Notes: generated by a model from the sequence alone, not told the origin. Shown: positions 7,976-17,255, counted from the stretch's first letter. The stretch is 64,000 bases of DNA from Planctomonas deserti (GCF_003067705.1 NZ_QANL01000001.1:1116001-1180000); one strand, 5' to 3'. Translations and numbers: made by a program.

Positions 7976-9040
7976 TCAGGACGACGGTGCGCGATCGGCC
8001 TCCGGGCGAGCCGGCGCGGTCGACTCGCGCTCGATGAGCACGGACGGCAAAACCCGCAGGTCGAGTCGCTCGCCCTTCTCGATGTGGTGGCGGATCATGT
8101 CGAACGCCACGGTGCCCAGCTCGTCGAAGTCCATGCGCATGGTGGTCAGGGGCGGCGCGTAGTACGCGACCTCCGGCATGTCGTCGACGCCGACGATGGA
8201 GTAGTCGCGCGGGGCTTCGTAGCCGCGGGACCGCAGCGCGCTGGTGAAGCCGAGCGCGATGGCGTCGTTGGCCGCGAAGACGGCGGTGAACTCGGCCGGG
8301 TCGACGGCGAGACCGGCCCGATGGCCGGTGTCGGCGGACCAGCTCGTGCCCGAGGGCCGGGGCAGCGGGGGAAGGCCGGCCTCGCTCATCGCGTCGAGGT
8401 ACCCGCGCTCGCGCTCGAGCGTCTCGTTGCGGTTCTCGGGTCCCGGCACGTGAAGGATCCGCTCGTGCCCGAGTTCGATGAGGTGCCGGGTCGCGAGGAG
8501 CCCGGCCTGATGCGAGTCCAGCGCAACGGTGTCCGCGTTGGGCTGCGGAAGGCCGGAGAGGGTGACGACGGGGAACCGCTCCGAGATGCCCTCGGCGAGC
8601 TCGTCGGCGTCCCGGTACTGCGTGGCCAGGATGATGCCGTCCACCTGCAGGGACTGGAGGCCCTCGAGGCCCTGCCGCGCCTCCTCGAGCGCGCCGGGCT
8701 CGTCGAGGTCGGAGTCGATGTGCCGGATGACGATCGAGTAGTCGGTGGCGTGGGCGGCGGCGGTGAGCCCGGAGTACAGGGCGGTGATGCCGTAGTTCAT
8801 GGTGCCCATGGTCATGACGCCGATGGTCTTCGTGCGATTCGCTCGGAAGGCGCGGGCCAGGTGGTTCGGCCGGTACCCGAGCTGGGCGACCGCAGCGGTG
8901 ATGCGCTCGCGGGTCTCCGCGCTGACGTAGCCCGTGCCGGTGAAGTAGCGGGAGACGGTCTGAGCGGATACGTCCGCCAGGCGGCCGACGTCGGCCATGC
9001 TCGGGCGCGCGCCCGACGGTGTCTGCGGCCTGATCGACAT
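7976..9040 (-). CDS. LacI-family transcriptional regulator of the sugar operon
   Basis: 354-residue repressor. The N-terminal helix-turn-helix (MADVGRLADVSAQTVSRYFT, about residues 15-34) and hinge (GYRPNHLARAF) bind operator DNA. The remainder is a periplasmic-binding-protein-like sugar sensor domain. The start at 9040 has a good ribosome binding site (GGTGAGGA); the ATG at residue 15 is an alternative. It is divergent from the ABC sugar operon, whose promoter carries two near-palindromic sites. Repression of that operon, relieved by its sugar, is inferred. Confidence 0.92.
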   Translation of the reverse strand: MSIRPQTPSGARPSMADVGRLADVSAQTVSRYFTGTGYVSAETRERITAAVAQLGYRPNHLARAFRANRTKTIGVMTMGTMNYGITALYSGLTAAAHATDYSIVIRHIDSDLDEPGALEEARQGLEGLQSLQVDGIILATQYRDADELAEGISERFPVVTLSGLPQPNADTVALDSHQAGLLATRHLIELGHERILHVPGPENRNETLERERGYLDAMSEAGLPPLPRPSGTSWSADTGHRAGLAVDPAEFTAVFAANDAIALGFTSALRSRGYEAPRDYSIVGVDDMPEVAYYAPPLTTMRMDFDELGTVAFDMIRHHIEKGERLDLRVLPSVLIERESTAPARPEADRAPSS

Positions 9041-9142
9041 TCCTCACCCCCCTTTCCCGATCCGGGATCTCATCCAGGCTATCGGCGTCCCGCGGCCGGG
9101 TTCCGCCCCGGCGCAGCACTCTCGCGGTGCGTGATCACGATA

Positions 9143-9183
9143 AGTGATCGATAACTTGACATGCCGTGAGTGATCGATAACCT
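9143..9183 (+). promoter_or_regulatory. Promoter of the sugar operon with two LacI-type operators
   Basis: -35 TTGACA (9156-9161), 16-bp spacer, -10 TAACCT (9178-9183). AGTGATCGATAACT at 9143-9156 is a 14-bp palindrome with one mismatched pair; a second copy at 9169-9182 differs only in the last base. The first touches the -35 box and the second covers spacer and -10, so a bound repressor would block RNA polymerase. The 26-bp spacing places both on nearly the same face of the helix. Binding by the adjacent LacI protein is inferred. Confidence 0.8.
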
Positions 9184-9261
9184 ATCCCACAGACGTCGCA
9201 CCAGGCGCGTCGAACAACGGCGTTTGGCCCTCAGACGTCACCACAGTGGAAGGACGCAAAG

Positions 9262-10521
9262 ATGCGTGCAGGACTCAGGCCGGCGGCGTTCGTCGCCGGT
9301 GCCGTGATGATCGCCGGGCTGACCGGTTGTTCCGGCGGCGGCTCGGACAGCGGCAAGACCGAGGTGACGTGGTTCAAGCTCACCGAGACGGCCTCGACCG
9401 CGAATGACACGATCAACGGGGTCATCGAGAACTTCGAGGAGGCGAACCCCGACATCGACATCGTCGTCGAGGAGCGCTCGACCGACGCCCACAAGGACGC
9501 CCTGCGCACGACGCTCGGCACCAACGGGGCCCCCGACATCTTCTTCTCCTGGGCCGGTCCTGGCCTGGGTGGCGAGTTCATCGAGGCGGGCGCCAGCCTG
9601 AACCTCGAGGAGTACTACGACGAGTACGGCTGGGCCGAACGCTTCTCCGAGACCACCATGGCGACCGTCACGCAGTACGGCGGCTACGACGGCGTGCCCT
9701 ACACGCAGCGGGGCGAGGCCCTGTTCTACAACAAGGACCTGTTCGCGCAGGCCGGCGTGGATGCGGTGCCCACCACGTACGACGAACTCGTCGCGGCCGC
9801 CGAGAAGCTCAAGGCCGCGGGCATCACCCCGATCCAGTTCGGCGGCACCGTCAACTGGCACGTCATGCGTCTGCTCGACAGCATCCTCGAGGCGAAGTGC
9901 GGTGCGGACGGCTACCAGGCGCTCGTGACGAAGGAGGCGAGCTGGGCCGAGGAGCCCTGCGTGACAGAGACGTTCACGGAGTTCGGCAAGTGGACGAGCG
10001 ACTACCTGAACCCCGGCTTCATCTCCATCAACAACGACGAGTCGAGCGCGCTGTTCTTCTCCGGCGAGGCCGCCATGGCGCTGGAGGGCGACTGGTTCAA
10101 CCAATCCGTCCGTGACAACGGGATGGACGAGTCCACCGTGGGCATCTTCCCGTTCCCGACCGGGACGAACCGCCTCTACGGGTTCAACGAGAACAACTAC
10201 ATCACCTCGAACTCCGACCACGCCGACGAGGCCGCCAAGTTCCTCGACTACCTGACGAGCGAGGAGGCGCAGCAGGAGCTGATCGCCGCGTTCGGCAGCC
10301 AGTCCGTCAACATCAACGTGAAGCCGGAGGGCGGCAGCGAGCTCGACGCGGCGTGGGGTCCGATCTTCGAGAACGCTGAGGGCGTCTACATGAACAACGA
10401 CCAGAACCTCTCGCTCGCCGAGACGACGGAGTACTGGCGCGTGCAGAACCTCGTCGCCACGGGTGAGCTCGACCCCGCGAACGCCGGCGCCGAGTTCCAG
10501 AAGTTCATCGACCAGCAGTAG
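9262..10521 (+). CDS. Sugar ABC transporter substrate-binding lipoprotein
   Basis: 419-residue family 1 extracellular solute-binding protein. The signal peptide ends in lipobox LTGC (Cys23), followed by a Gly/Ser linker, so the protein is anchored outside the membrane and delivers an oligosaccharide to the permeases. Ribosome binding site GGAAGGA lies 7-8 bases before the ATG. First gene of the LacI-controlled operon. The ligand is not known; the glycoside hydrolase gene at the operon end suggests a plant or microbial glycan fragment. Confidence 0.93.
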   Translation: MRAGLRPAAFVAGAVMIAGLTGCSGGGSDSGKTEVTWFKLTETASTANDTINGVIENFEEANPDIDIVVEERSTDAHKDALRTTLGTNGAPDIFFSWAGPGLGGEFIEAGASLNLEEYYDEYGWAERFSETTMATVTQYGGYDGVPYTQRGEALFYNKDLFAQAGVDAVPTTYDELVAAAEKLKAAGITPIQFGGTVNWHVMRLLDSILEAKCGADGYQALVTKEASWAEEPCVTETFTEFGKWTSDYLNPGFISINNDESSALFFSGEAAMALEGDWFNQSVRDNGMDESTVGIFPFPTGTNRLYGFNENNYITSNSDHADEAAKFLDYLTSEEAQQELIAAFGSQSVNINVKPEGGSELDAAWGPIFENAEGVYMNNDQNLSLAETTEYWRVQNLVATGELDPANAGAEFQKFIDQQ

Positions 10522-10535
10522 CCAACGCTGCACCC

Positions 10536-10564
10536 GCCGGGGCGGCGTCCTCCGCCGCCCCGGC
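10536..10564 (+). promoter_or_regulatory. Intercistronic hairpin between binding protein and permease genes
   Basis: Perfect 12-bp stem GCCGGGGCGGCG / CGCCGCCCCGGC with loop TCCTC and no U-tract. Hairpins here often protect the upstream message or reduce read-through, so that binding protein exceeds permease. Its role here is inferred. Confidence 0.6.
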
Positions 10565-10599
10565 CTTCCGCACCCCCAGCACCGTCGCAAGGGATACGC

Positions 10600-11562
10600 A
10601 TGTCCACAACCATCGCTCCGCCGGCTCCACCGGCGGGCCGCAAGCGCTCCGTCGCCCGGAAGCGGGTCGCGAAGGCCTCGCACGTCGGCTTCGTCGCCGC
10701 ACTGCCGTTCCTGGCCCCCGCCCTCGCCGCCTACCTCGTCTTCGTCATCGGGCCCATGGTCGAGTCGGTCCGCCTCAGCTTCTTCGAGTGGTCCGGTTTC
10801 CAGGGCGCTCCCCAGGAGTTCGTGGGCCTCAAGAACTACGTCCGCATCTTCACCCAGGACCCCGTCTTCTGGACGGCGCTCGGGAACACCGTCATCTGGG
10901 TGATCCTCTCGCTGGTCATCCCCGTGGCGCTCGGCCTCGTGCTCGCACTCGCGCTCAACCGGCCGCTGTTCGGACGCAACGCGTTCCGCTCCCTCTTCTA
11001 CATCCCCGGAGTGCTCGCGCCCATCGCCATCGCGAACATGTGGCGCTGGATGTACAACCCGAACTTCGGCGTCGGGGTCACCCTTGCCGAGATGTTCAAC
11101 GCGCCGTGGCTCGCCGAGATCCAGTGGCTCGGCGACCGCAACCTCGCGCTGTACTCGATCTTCGCGGCGTTCGTCTGGCAGATCGCGGGCACCAACATGG
11201 TGCTGTTCCTCGCGGGGCTGCAGTCGGTGGCGACGGAGCACGTCGAGGCGGCCAAGCTCGACGGCGCGAACGCGTGGCAGGTGTTCCGCAACGTGACGCT
11301 CCCGGCGCTGCGCCCCGTGACGGTCGTCGTGGTCGTGCTCACGATCATCAACTCGATCAAGGTCTTCGACCTGATCGTCGGAATGACCGGTGGCGGTCCG
11401 GCGCAGTCGACGCAGGTGCTCGCCCTCTGGTCCTTCACCCAGTCGTTCGGGAACCACGAGTACGGAATGGGCAACGCCATCGCCACCGTGCTGCTCGTGA
11501 TCACCCTCATCATCGTCGTCCCGTACATGGTCTGGACCGCAAGGCAGGAGAAGCACTCGTGA
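10600..11562 (+). CDS. Sugar ABC transporter permease, MalF/UgpA type
   Basis: 320-residue inner-membrane permease of the carbohydrate-uptake CUT1 family with six membrane segments after a basic N-terminal tail. The ATPase-docking EAA loop reads EAAKLDGANAWQVFRNVTLP near residue 215. It pairs with the following permease; their genes overlap by 4 bases (GTGA). No ATPase gene is in the operon, so a shared MsiK-like ATPase encoded elsewhere must energise it. Confidence 0.93.
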   Translation: MSTTIAPPAPPAGRKRSVARKRVAKASHVGFVAALPFLAPALAAYLVFVIGPMVESVRLSFFEWSGFQGAPQEFVGLKNYVRIFTQDPVFWTALGNTVIWVILSLVIPVALGLVLALALNRPLFGRNAFRSLFYIPGVLAPIAIANMWRWMYNPNFGVGVTLAEMFNAPWLAEIQWLGDRNLALYSIFAAFVWQIAGTNMVLFLAGLQSVATEHVEAAKLDGANAWQVFRNVTLPALRPVTVVVVVLTIINSIKVFDLIVGMTGGGPAQSTQVLALWSFTQSFGNHEYGMGNAIATVLLVITLIIVVPYMVWTARQEKHS

Positions 11563-12464
11563 GCCTCTCGACCGTTCCCCCCGCCGTCGTGGACGCGGCG
11601 ATGCCCGCGCCGCGCCGCCGGACCCGTTTCGGCACCGCGCGCCGCGACTACATCACCATCGGCCTGTGGCTCGCCCTCGCGATCTCGGTGCTGATCTGGT
11701 CCATCCCGATCATTTTCATGGTGTTCACCTCGCTGAAGAGCGAGGCCGACATCTTCGGAACCCCGGCCTTCGTGCCGCCCTGGTCACCGGAGTGGGGCAA
11801 CTACGTCGAGGCGCTCGACCGGGGCAACCTGCTGGGTGCCGGTGCCAACAGCCTCATCATCGCCGTGTTCAAGGTGCCCATCGGACTGCTGATCTCCGCG
11901 GCGGCGGCGTTCGCGCTCTCGCGCCTGCGGTTCAAGCGCCAGCGCCTGCTCATGGGCGTCATCGCGATGGGTGCCATGGTGCCGATCCAGGTGGCGATCG
12001 CACCGCTGTTCCAGGTGATCAACGGTCTCGACCTGCTGAGCACCCACGTCGGCGTGATCCTGCCGTACATCGCCTTCGGCCTGCCGTACCAGACGTTCAT
12101 CCTCTACGGCTTCTTCCGCTCCATTCCGCACGAGCTCGACGAGAGCGCGCGGATGGACGGCGCGGGCAACTGGCGCCTGTTCCTGCAGATCATCCTGCCG
12201 CTGTCGAAGCCCGCACTCGCCGCGCTGTTCATCCTGGACTTCGTGGCGACGTGGAACGAGTACTCCATCGCGCTCGCGCTGCTGCAGAGCCAGGACTCCT
12301 GGACCATCCCGCTCGCCATCCAGGGCTTCCAGTCGCAGTTCACCAGCGCGTACGGGCCGCTCAACGCCTTCACCATCATGTCCGTCTTCCCCGTCCTGAT
12401 CGTGTACCTGCTGTTCCAGCGGTACTTCGTCGAGGGTGCCTTCGCCGGCGCCGTGAAAGGTTGA
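11559..12464 (+). CDS. Sugar ABC transporter permease, MalG/UgpE type
   Basis: 301-residue partner permease. The GTG start overlaps the stop of the previous permease (GTGA at 11559-11562). It shows the typical six membrane segments and the EAA loop DESARMDGAGNWRLFLQIILP near residue 200. The open frame extends upstream inside the first permease gene but that part is not coding. It forms the translocation pore with the 10600-11562 product. Confidence 0.93.
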   Translation: MSLSTVPPAVVDAAMPAPRRRTRFGTARRDYITIGLWLALAISVLIWSIPIIFMVFTSLKSEADIFGTPAFVPPWSPEWGNYVEALDRGNLLGAGANSLIIAVFKVPIGLLISAAAAFALSRLRFKRQRLLMGVIAMGAMVPIQVAIAPLFQVINGLDLLSTHVGVILPYIAFGLPYQTFILYGFFRSIPHELDESARMDGAGNWRLFLQIILPLSKPALAALFILDFVATWNEYSIALALLQSQDSWTIPLAIQGFQSQFTSAYGPLNAFTIMSVFPVLIVYLLFQRYFVEGAFAGAVKG

Positions 12465-12467
12465 TCC

Positions 12468-14243
12468 TTGCCCACCCTCACCCAGCCCACCGCGTTCACC
12501 CCGGAGACGCCGCTCTTCGAGGTGCTGCGGGATCCGCGCGGCCGCGACATCGTCTCGCGGCACCTGCCGGACCTGGTGCACTCCTCGACCCTGCACACGC
12601 TGCACAGCTACCCCGTGGGGCTCGTGCTCGAGACCGAGGCCGGACTGCTCGATGATCCCGACGCTCAGCGGGGCATCCTCGCCGAGCTCGCCGGCATCGA
12701 CCGTAGCGCGCCCGCGCCGCGGCGGCAGCCGGAGCCGTTCGTCGCGCCGTCCGGGAACTACGAGGCCGCAGACACAGCCGTCGGGTCCGCGCCCGCGAGC
12801 TGGACGGAGTCGGTGCCCGCCTACGGCCGCTTCGAGCTCCGCCTCGCCGGCCCGTCCCACGGCAACCCCTTCCTCGACGTCGAGCTCTCCGCGCGGCTGG
12901 AGGGCCCGAGTGGCGCCGTGTCCGTGCCCGGCTTCTACGACGGGGACGGATCCTTCCTGCTGCGCTTCCTGCCCGAGCGGGCCGGGTCCTACTCGTTCCG
13001 CACGTCGAGCAACGCGCGGTCCCTCGACGGCGTGGCCGGCTCGTTCGACGTGACCGGCCCCGCCCCCGGCTCGCACGGACCCGTGCGGGTGGCCGACACG
13101 TTCCACTTCGCGCACGCCGACGGCACCCGGCACCGCCCCATCGGCACGACCTCGTACGTTTGGACCCACCAGGGCGACGAGCTCGAGGAGCGGACGCTTC
13201 AGACGCTGGCCGCCGGCCCGTTCACCAAGATGCGGATGTGCGTCTTCCCGAAGTCGTACCTCTTCAACGAGAACGAGCCCGAGCTGTATCCCTTCGAGGG
13301 GTCGCCCGCGGAGGGCTTCGACCTCCAGCGTCCGTCGCCGCGGTACTGGGCGCATCTGGAGCGCCGCATCGAGCAACTCGGCGAGCTCGGCATCGAGGCA
13401 GACCTCATCCTGTTCCACGCCTACGACCGCTGGGGCTTCTCGACCATGGATCCGGTGGCCGACGACCGCTACGTGAAGTACGCGGTCGCCCGGCTCGCGT
13501 CCTTCGCGAACGTGTGGTGGTCGCTCGCGAACGAGTACGACCTGCTCTTCGAGAAGGACGTCGAGGACTGGGAGCGCTTCGCCCGCATCGTGCAGGAGAA
13601 CGATCCCGTCGGTCACCTGCTGTCCATCCACAACTGCCGCGACTTCTACGACCACTCGCGGCCGTGGGTCACCCACGCGAGCATCCAGCGCCGCGACATC
13701 TACAAGACGAGTGAGATGACGACGGAGTGGCGAGAGCAGTGGGGCAAGCCCGTCGTCGTCGACGAGTGCGCCTACGAGGGCGACATCGACCAGGGCTGGG
13801 GCAACATCACCGGCGAGGAGATGACGCGGCGCTTCTGGGAGGGCGCGGTGCGCGGGGGCTACGTCGGGCACGGCGAGACGTACGTGCACCCGGACGACGT
13901 CCTCTGGTGGGCGAAGGGCGGGGAGCTCCGCGGCTCGTCGCCGGAGCGCATCGGCTTCCTGCACGAGGTGCTGCGCGACGGACCCGACGTGCTCGAGCCC
14001 GCGCCACTGGACTGGGACATCCCGCGGGCCGGCGTGGAGGGCGAGTACTACCTCTACTACTTCGGGTTCAATCAGCCCACCTACCGGCGGTTCCTCCTCG
14101 ATCCGGCGGTCTCGTACACGGCGGACGTGATCGACACGTGGGACATGACGGTGACCCGGCTGGAGGGCACGTACTCGGGCCGTTTCCTCCTTCCGCTGCC
14201 GGGCAAGCAGTTCATCGCCGTCCGGCTCCGCGCCGTGAGCTGA
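12468..14243 (+). CDS. Glycoside hydrolase with DUF5060 and DUF5605 domains
   Basis: 591-residue protein without a signal peptide, hence probably cytoplasmic. A beta-sandwich DUF5060-like region (about residues 120-200) precedes a TIM-barrel (DUF4038/apiosidase-like; RPIGTTSYVW, WWSLANEYD, VVDECAYEG) and a C-terminal DUF5605-like beta domain. The Glu residues in ANEYD and DECAY are the candidate catalytic acids. The first 100 residues are extra to the family core. The start is TTG 12468, 7 bases after GAAAGG, which follows the permease stop by 3 bases. It probably cleaves the imported oligosaccharide. Exact specificity unknown. Confidence 0.82.
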   Translation: MPTLTQPTAFTPETPLFEVLRDPRGRDIVSRHLPDLVHSSTLHTLHSYPVGLVLETEAGLLDDPDAQRGILAELAGIDRSAPAPRRQPEPFVAPSGNYEAADTAVGSAPASWTESVPAYGRFELRLAGPSHGNPFLDVELSARLEGPSGAVSVPGFYDGDGSFLLRFLPERAGSYSFRTSSNARSLDGVAGSFDVTGPAPGSHGPVRVADTFHFAHADGTRHRPIGTTSYVWTHQGDELEERTLQTLAAGPFTKMRMCVFPKSYLFNENEPELYPFEGSPAEGFDLQRPSPRYWAHLERRIEQLGELGIEADLILFHAYDRWGFSTMDPVADDRYVKYAVARLASFANVWWSLANEYDLLFEKDVEDWERFARIVQENDPVGHLLSIHNCRDFYDHSRPWVTHASIQRRDIYKTSEMTTEWREQWGKPVVVDECAYEGDIDQGWGNITGEEMTRRFWEGAVRGGYVGHGETYVHPDDVLWWAKGGELRGSSPERIGFLHEVLRDGPDVLEPAPLDWDIPRAGVEGEYYLYYFGFNQPTYRRFLLDPAVSYTADVIDTWDMTVTRLEGTYSGRFLLPLPGKQFIAVRLRAVS

Positions 14244-15320
14244 TCACCAGCCGCCGCGGGTCGGAGTGTGCCCCTCCCGGGCATCCTCGGGCATGGGCAT
14301 CTCCGCCCGCAGGCCGAGCAGGCGGATCTGCTTCTCGGGATCGAGCTTGTCCACGAGCTCGAGGGCGCGCGCGAGCACGGTATCGGGATCGGACGTCTCC
14401 GGGATCTTCCTCGCGAAGGTCTTCGTGACGAACGGCGCGAAGCGCACCTTGAGGGTGAGCCCGATCACCGGCCTGCCCTCCGCGGCGACATCCTCGAGCA
14501 CCCGCGCCACGAGGTCCCGCACGGCGTCCCGCACCTGCTCGGGGTCGGTGAGGTTCTGCTGGAAGGTGGTCTCGCGGCTGTGGCCGCGCGCGACCCAGGG
14601 GGTGTCATCGACGACGCTCGTGCCCTCGCCCCGGCCGAGGGTGACGTACCACGGGCCCATCTTGGGGCCGAACTCCTCCACCAGGCTCGCGGGATCCGTG
14701 GCGGCGAGTTCGGCGACGGTGCTGATGCCGTGGCCGGCCAGCCGGCGGGAGATCTTGGTACCCACGCCCCAGAGGTCCACGGTCGGGCGCTCGCCCATCA
14801 CCTCGAGCCAGTTGTCTGCCGTCAGCCGGAACACCCCGCGAGGCTTCCCGAATCCCGTCGCGTTCTTGGCGCGCAGCAGCGTGTCCCCGATGCCGACGCT
14901 GCAGTGCAGGGCCGTGCGGTCGAGCACGGCGCGCTGCAGGTCGCGCGCGTAGTGCTCCGGGTCGTCCGTGCGCACGCCGACGAAGGCCTCGTCCCAGCCG
15001 AGCACCTGAACGGTGGTGCCCGGTTGTGCCCGGAGCGTCGCCATCACCTCATCGGATGCCGCCGTGTAGTGCGCGGCGTCGACGGGCAGGATGACGGCGT
15101 CGGGCACCTTGCGGGCGGCGATGCGCAGAGGCATCCCGGACCCGACACCGAACGCACGCGCCTCGTACGATGCGGTCGAGACCACGGCCCGCTCGCTGGG
15201 GTCGCCGCGACCGCCGACGATCACGGGCTTGCCCATCAGCTCCGGCCGCCGCAGCACCTCGACGGCCGCGATGAACTGGTCGAGGTCGACGTGCAGCACC
15301 CACGGCGTCGTTTCGGTCAC
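14244..15320 (-). CDS. dinB: DNA polymerase IV (Y-family)
   Basis: 358-residue lesion-bypass polymerase. HVDLDQFIAAVE near the N-terminus carries the first catalytic Asp, and DEAFVGV carries the Asp-Glu pair. Helix-hairpin-helix and little-finger domains follow (GVGTKISRRLAGHGI; FQQNLTDPEQV). The C-terminus lacks an obvious beta-clamp motif. It is convergent with the glycoside hydrolase: the two stop codons abut with no terminator between. A CACACT box 6 bases before the GTG suggests a leaderless start. Confidence 0.93.
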   Translation of the reverse strand: MTETTPWVLHVDLDQFIAAVEVLRRPELMGKPVIVGGRGDPSERAVVSTASYEARAFGVGSGMPLRIAARKVPDAVILPVDAAHYTAASDEVMATLRAQPGTTVQVLGWDEAFVGVRTDDPEHYARDLQRAVLDRTALHCSVGIGDTLLRAKNATGFGKPRGVFRLTADNWLEVMGERPTVDLWGVGTKISRRLAGHGISTVAELAATDPASLVEEFGPKMGPWYVTLGRGEGTSVVDDTPWVARGHSRETTFQQNLTDPEQVRDAVRDLVARVLEDVAAEGRPVIGLTLKVRFAPFVTKTFARKIPETSDPDTVLARALELVDKLDPEKQIRLLGLRAEMPMPEDAREGHTPTRGGW

Positions 15321-15326
15321 GCGACC

Positions 15327-15332
15327 AGTGTG
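15327..15332 (-). promoter_or_regulatory. Possible -10 box of dinB
   Basis: CACACT on the minus strand, 6 bases before the GTG at 15320; lacks the first T of TANNNT. Confidence 0.35.
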
Positions 15333-15410
15333 CCGCGCGACGGCCCGCCCGGCGAGAAGTCGGCCGGACGCGGTGCTCTCGCTCCACGGACGCTGAGCTG
15401 TCGCTCCACG

Positions 15411-15584
15411 GTCGCTGAGCTCGTCGAAGCGACGCTACGTGACCCGATGCGTGGTGGCTTACGTCCCTTCGACAGGCTCAGGGACCGTGATCCACGGTTC
15501 ACTCACGGTCGCTGAGCTTGTCGAAGCGACGCGACGTGCCTGTGGATCAGGGTGGGCTTACGTCCCTTCGACAGGCTCAGGGAC
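15411..15584. repeat. Four copies of the 23-bp palindromic repeat
   Basis: Subtype B (GTCGCT...AGCGAC) at 15411-15433 and 15508-15530; subtype A (GTCCCT...AGGGAC) at 15463-15485 and 15562-15584. A and B alternate in opposite orientation between dinB and the HtrA-like gene. Confidence 0.9.
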
Positions 15585-15714
15585 CGTGTGACCCGGTTCC
15601 GCGCGCCGCTCACAGGGCTCGCATAGGAACGCTTGGCGGCCGCCAATCGTGCTCATCGACCGCTCATAGGGTGCGGGACTTTCCTCGTCTCAGCAGGAAC
15701 GAGGAAGGATCACC

Positions 15715-17046
15715 ATGAACGAGACACAGGACACCCAGCCCGAGGCCGAGCCGGCCGAGACGCCGACCCAGACCACGCCCACCCCCACGGTTCCCACGGT
15801 TCCCACCGCAACCGCAACCGCGACCGCGACGCCCGCGGCGCCCGCCCGCCCCTGGTACCGGCGGAGGACGTCCGTCATAGCGGGAGCCGCGACGTGTGCG
15901 CTCGCGCTCAGCGCCGGCGGCTTCGGCATCGGCTACGTGGCGCACGGCGTCAGCGACGCCGTCGTAAGCGCGGCCGGCGGCGGCACGATCACGGCCGTCG
16001 CGCCGGACACGGTGCCTCAGGCGCCGTCCCTCGGCTACTACCCGGGAACCTACGGGTACGACCCGTACGGCTCGTCGGGCACCGGCGACTCCGGGTCCGG
16101 CGCGACCGGAGCGTCGCAGCAGACCCTTCCGGTTGCCGCGACCGACGCCCAGGAGACCGGCGTCGTCACCATCGTCTCCGACCTCTACTACGGTCAGGGC
16201 GAGTCCGCGGGCACCGGCATCATCCTGGACTCCGACGGAACCATCCTCACGAACAACCACGTGATCGAGGGTTCGACCAGCGTCGAGGTCACCGTCGAGT
16301 CGACGGGGGAGACCTACGAGGCACACGTCGTCGGCACGGACGCGACGAACGACGTTGCCGTGCTGCAACTCGATGGCGCCTCCGGCCTGCAGGCCGCCAC
16401 GATCGACGACGCGGGTGCGGTCGCCGTGGGCGACGCGGTCACGTCGGTCGGCAACGCCGAGGGCACGGGAGACCTCGTCGCCGCGACCGGCAGTGTGCTC
16501 GACACCGACGAGAGCATCACCGTGGCGGACGAGGCGACGGGCGGCGGGGAGAACCTGGCCGACCTCATCATGGTGAGCGCCTACGTCGTGTCGGGCGACT
16601 CGGGTGGCCCCCTCGTCGACGCGGAGGGAGAGGTGATCGGCGTCGTCACCGCGGCGTCGTCCGGCTCGACCGTCGTGACCGGCTACGCCATCCCGATCGA
16701 CACGGCACTGGCCGTGGCCGACCAGATCGAGTCGGGCGTCGAGTCCGGCACGGTGGAGATCGGCACCCCGGCGTTCCTCGGCATCGCGCTGGCCGGAAGC
16801 GACGCACAGGCAACGGGCGGTGCCCCCGTCGGTGGCGTACTGACCGGCGGTGCCGCGGAGTCCGCGGGTCTCGCCGCCGGCGACACGATCACGTCCGTCG
16901 ACGGCATCGCGATCACCGACTCCGCCGCTCTCAGCGCGGCGATCGCGGCGCACGAGCCAGGTGACAGCATCGACGTCGGCTGGACGGACGCCTTGGGCGC
17001 CGCGCAGCAGGCCACCGTCACCCTGGCGGCGGGACCGGCCGCCTGA
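15715..17046 (+). CDS. HtrA/DegP-like serine protease with PDZ domain
   Basis: 443-residue membrane-anchored protease. A Thr/Pro-rich cytoplasmic head (1-45) is followed by one membrane segment (about 53-80), a Gly/Tyr/Ser linker, a trypsin-like domain and a C-terminal PDZ domain. The triad is visible: His in TNNHVIEG, Asp in ATNDVAVL, Ser in SGDSGGPL. Ribosome binding site GAGGAAGGA. HtrA proteins degrade or refold damaged exported proteins. The PDZ carries the substrate-binding FLGI-like loop. Confidence 0.92.
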   Translation: MNETQDTQPEAEPAETPTQTTPTPTVPTVPTATATATATPAAPARPWYRRRTSVIAGAATCALALSAGGFGIGYVAHGVSDAVVSAAGGGTITAVAPDTVPQAPSLGYYPGTYGYDPYGSSGTGDSGSGATGASQQTLPVAATDAQETGVVTIVSDLYYGQGESAGTGIILDSDGTILTNNHVIEGSTSVEVTVESTGETYEAHVVGTDATNDVAVLQLDGASGLQAATIDDAGAVAVGDAVTSVGNAEGTGDLVAATGSVLDTDESITVADEATGGGENLADLIMVSAYVVSGDSGGPLVDAEGEVIGVVTAASSGSTVVTGYAIPIDTALAVADQIESGVESGTVEIGTPAFLGIALAGSDAQATGGAPVGGVLTGGAAESAGLAAGDTITSVDGIAITDSAALSAAIAAHEPGDSIDVGWTDALGAAQQATVTLAAGPAA

Positions 17047-17092
17047 CCGGTGCCCGGACCGGCCTCGATTCGCGGCAGGCGGGCATTGCATG

Positions 17093-17098
17093 TATCCT
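17093..17098 (+). promoter_or_regulatory. -10 box of tRNA-Arg
   Basis: TATCCT, 44 bases before the tRNA; no convincing -35 hexamer. Confidence 0.35.
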
Positions 17099-17142
17099 CG
17101 ACCTTGGCCTTCTGCCGGGGAACCCGGCATCGAGCAGGTCAC

Positions 17143-17215
17143 GCGCCCGTAGCTCAACGGATAGAGCATCTGACTACGGATCAGAAGGTTGGGGGTTCGA
17201 ATCCCTCCGGGCGCA
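17143..17215 (+). tRNA. tRNA-Arg(ACG)
   Basis: 73-nt tRNA. Acceptor GCGCCCG pairs with CGGGCGC at 17208-17214. The anticodon loop CTACGGA gives anticodon ACG, whose first base is normally edited to inosine by TadA, encoded at 40804-41298. No encoded CCA. Confidence 0.96.
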
Positions 17216-17221
17216 CAGATC

Positions 17222-17255
17222 AGCCCCGCTCGTCCTCGGACGAGCGGGGCTTTTT
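17222..17255 (+). terminator. Rho-independent terminator of tRNA-Arg
   Basis: 14-bp stem AGCCCCGCTCGTCC / GGACGAGCGGGGCT followed by TTTTT, directly after the tRNA. Confidence 0.92.

Noticed and set aside
9238-11556. 772-codon minus-strand frame over the ABC transporter genes
   Set aside because: Runs antisense through two well-supported genes and has no recognisable family.
11784-13964. 726-codon minus-strand frame over permease and hydrolase genes
   Set aside because: Antisense shadow of the codon bias of the real genes.
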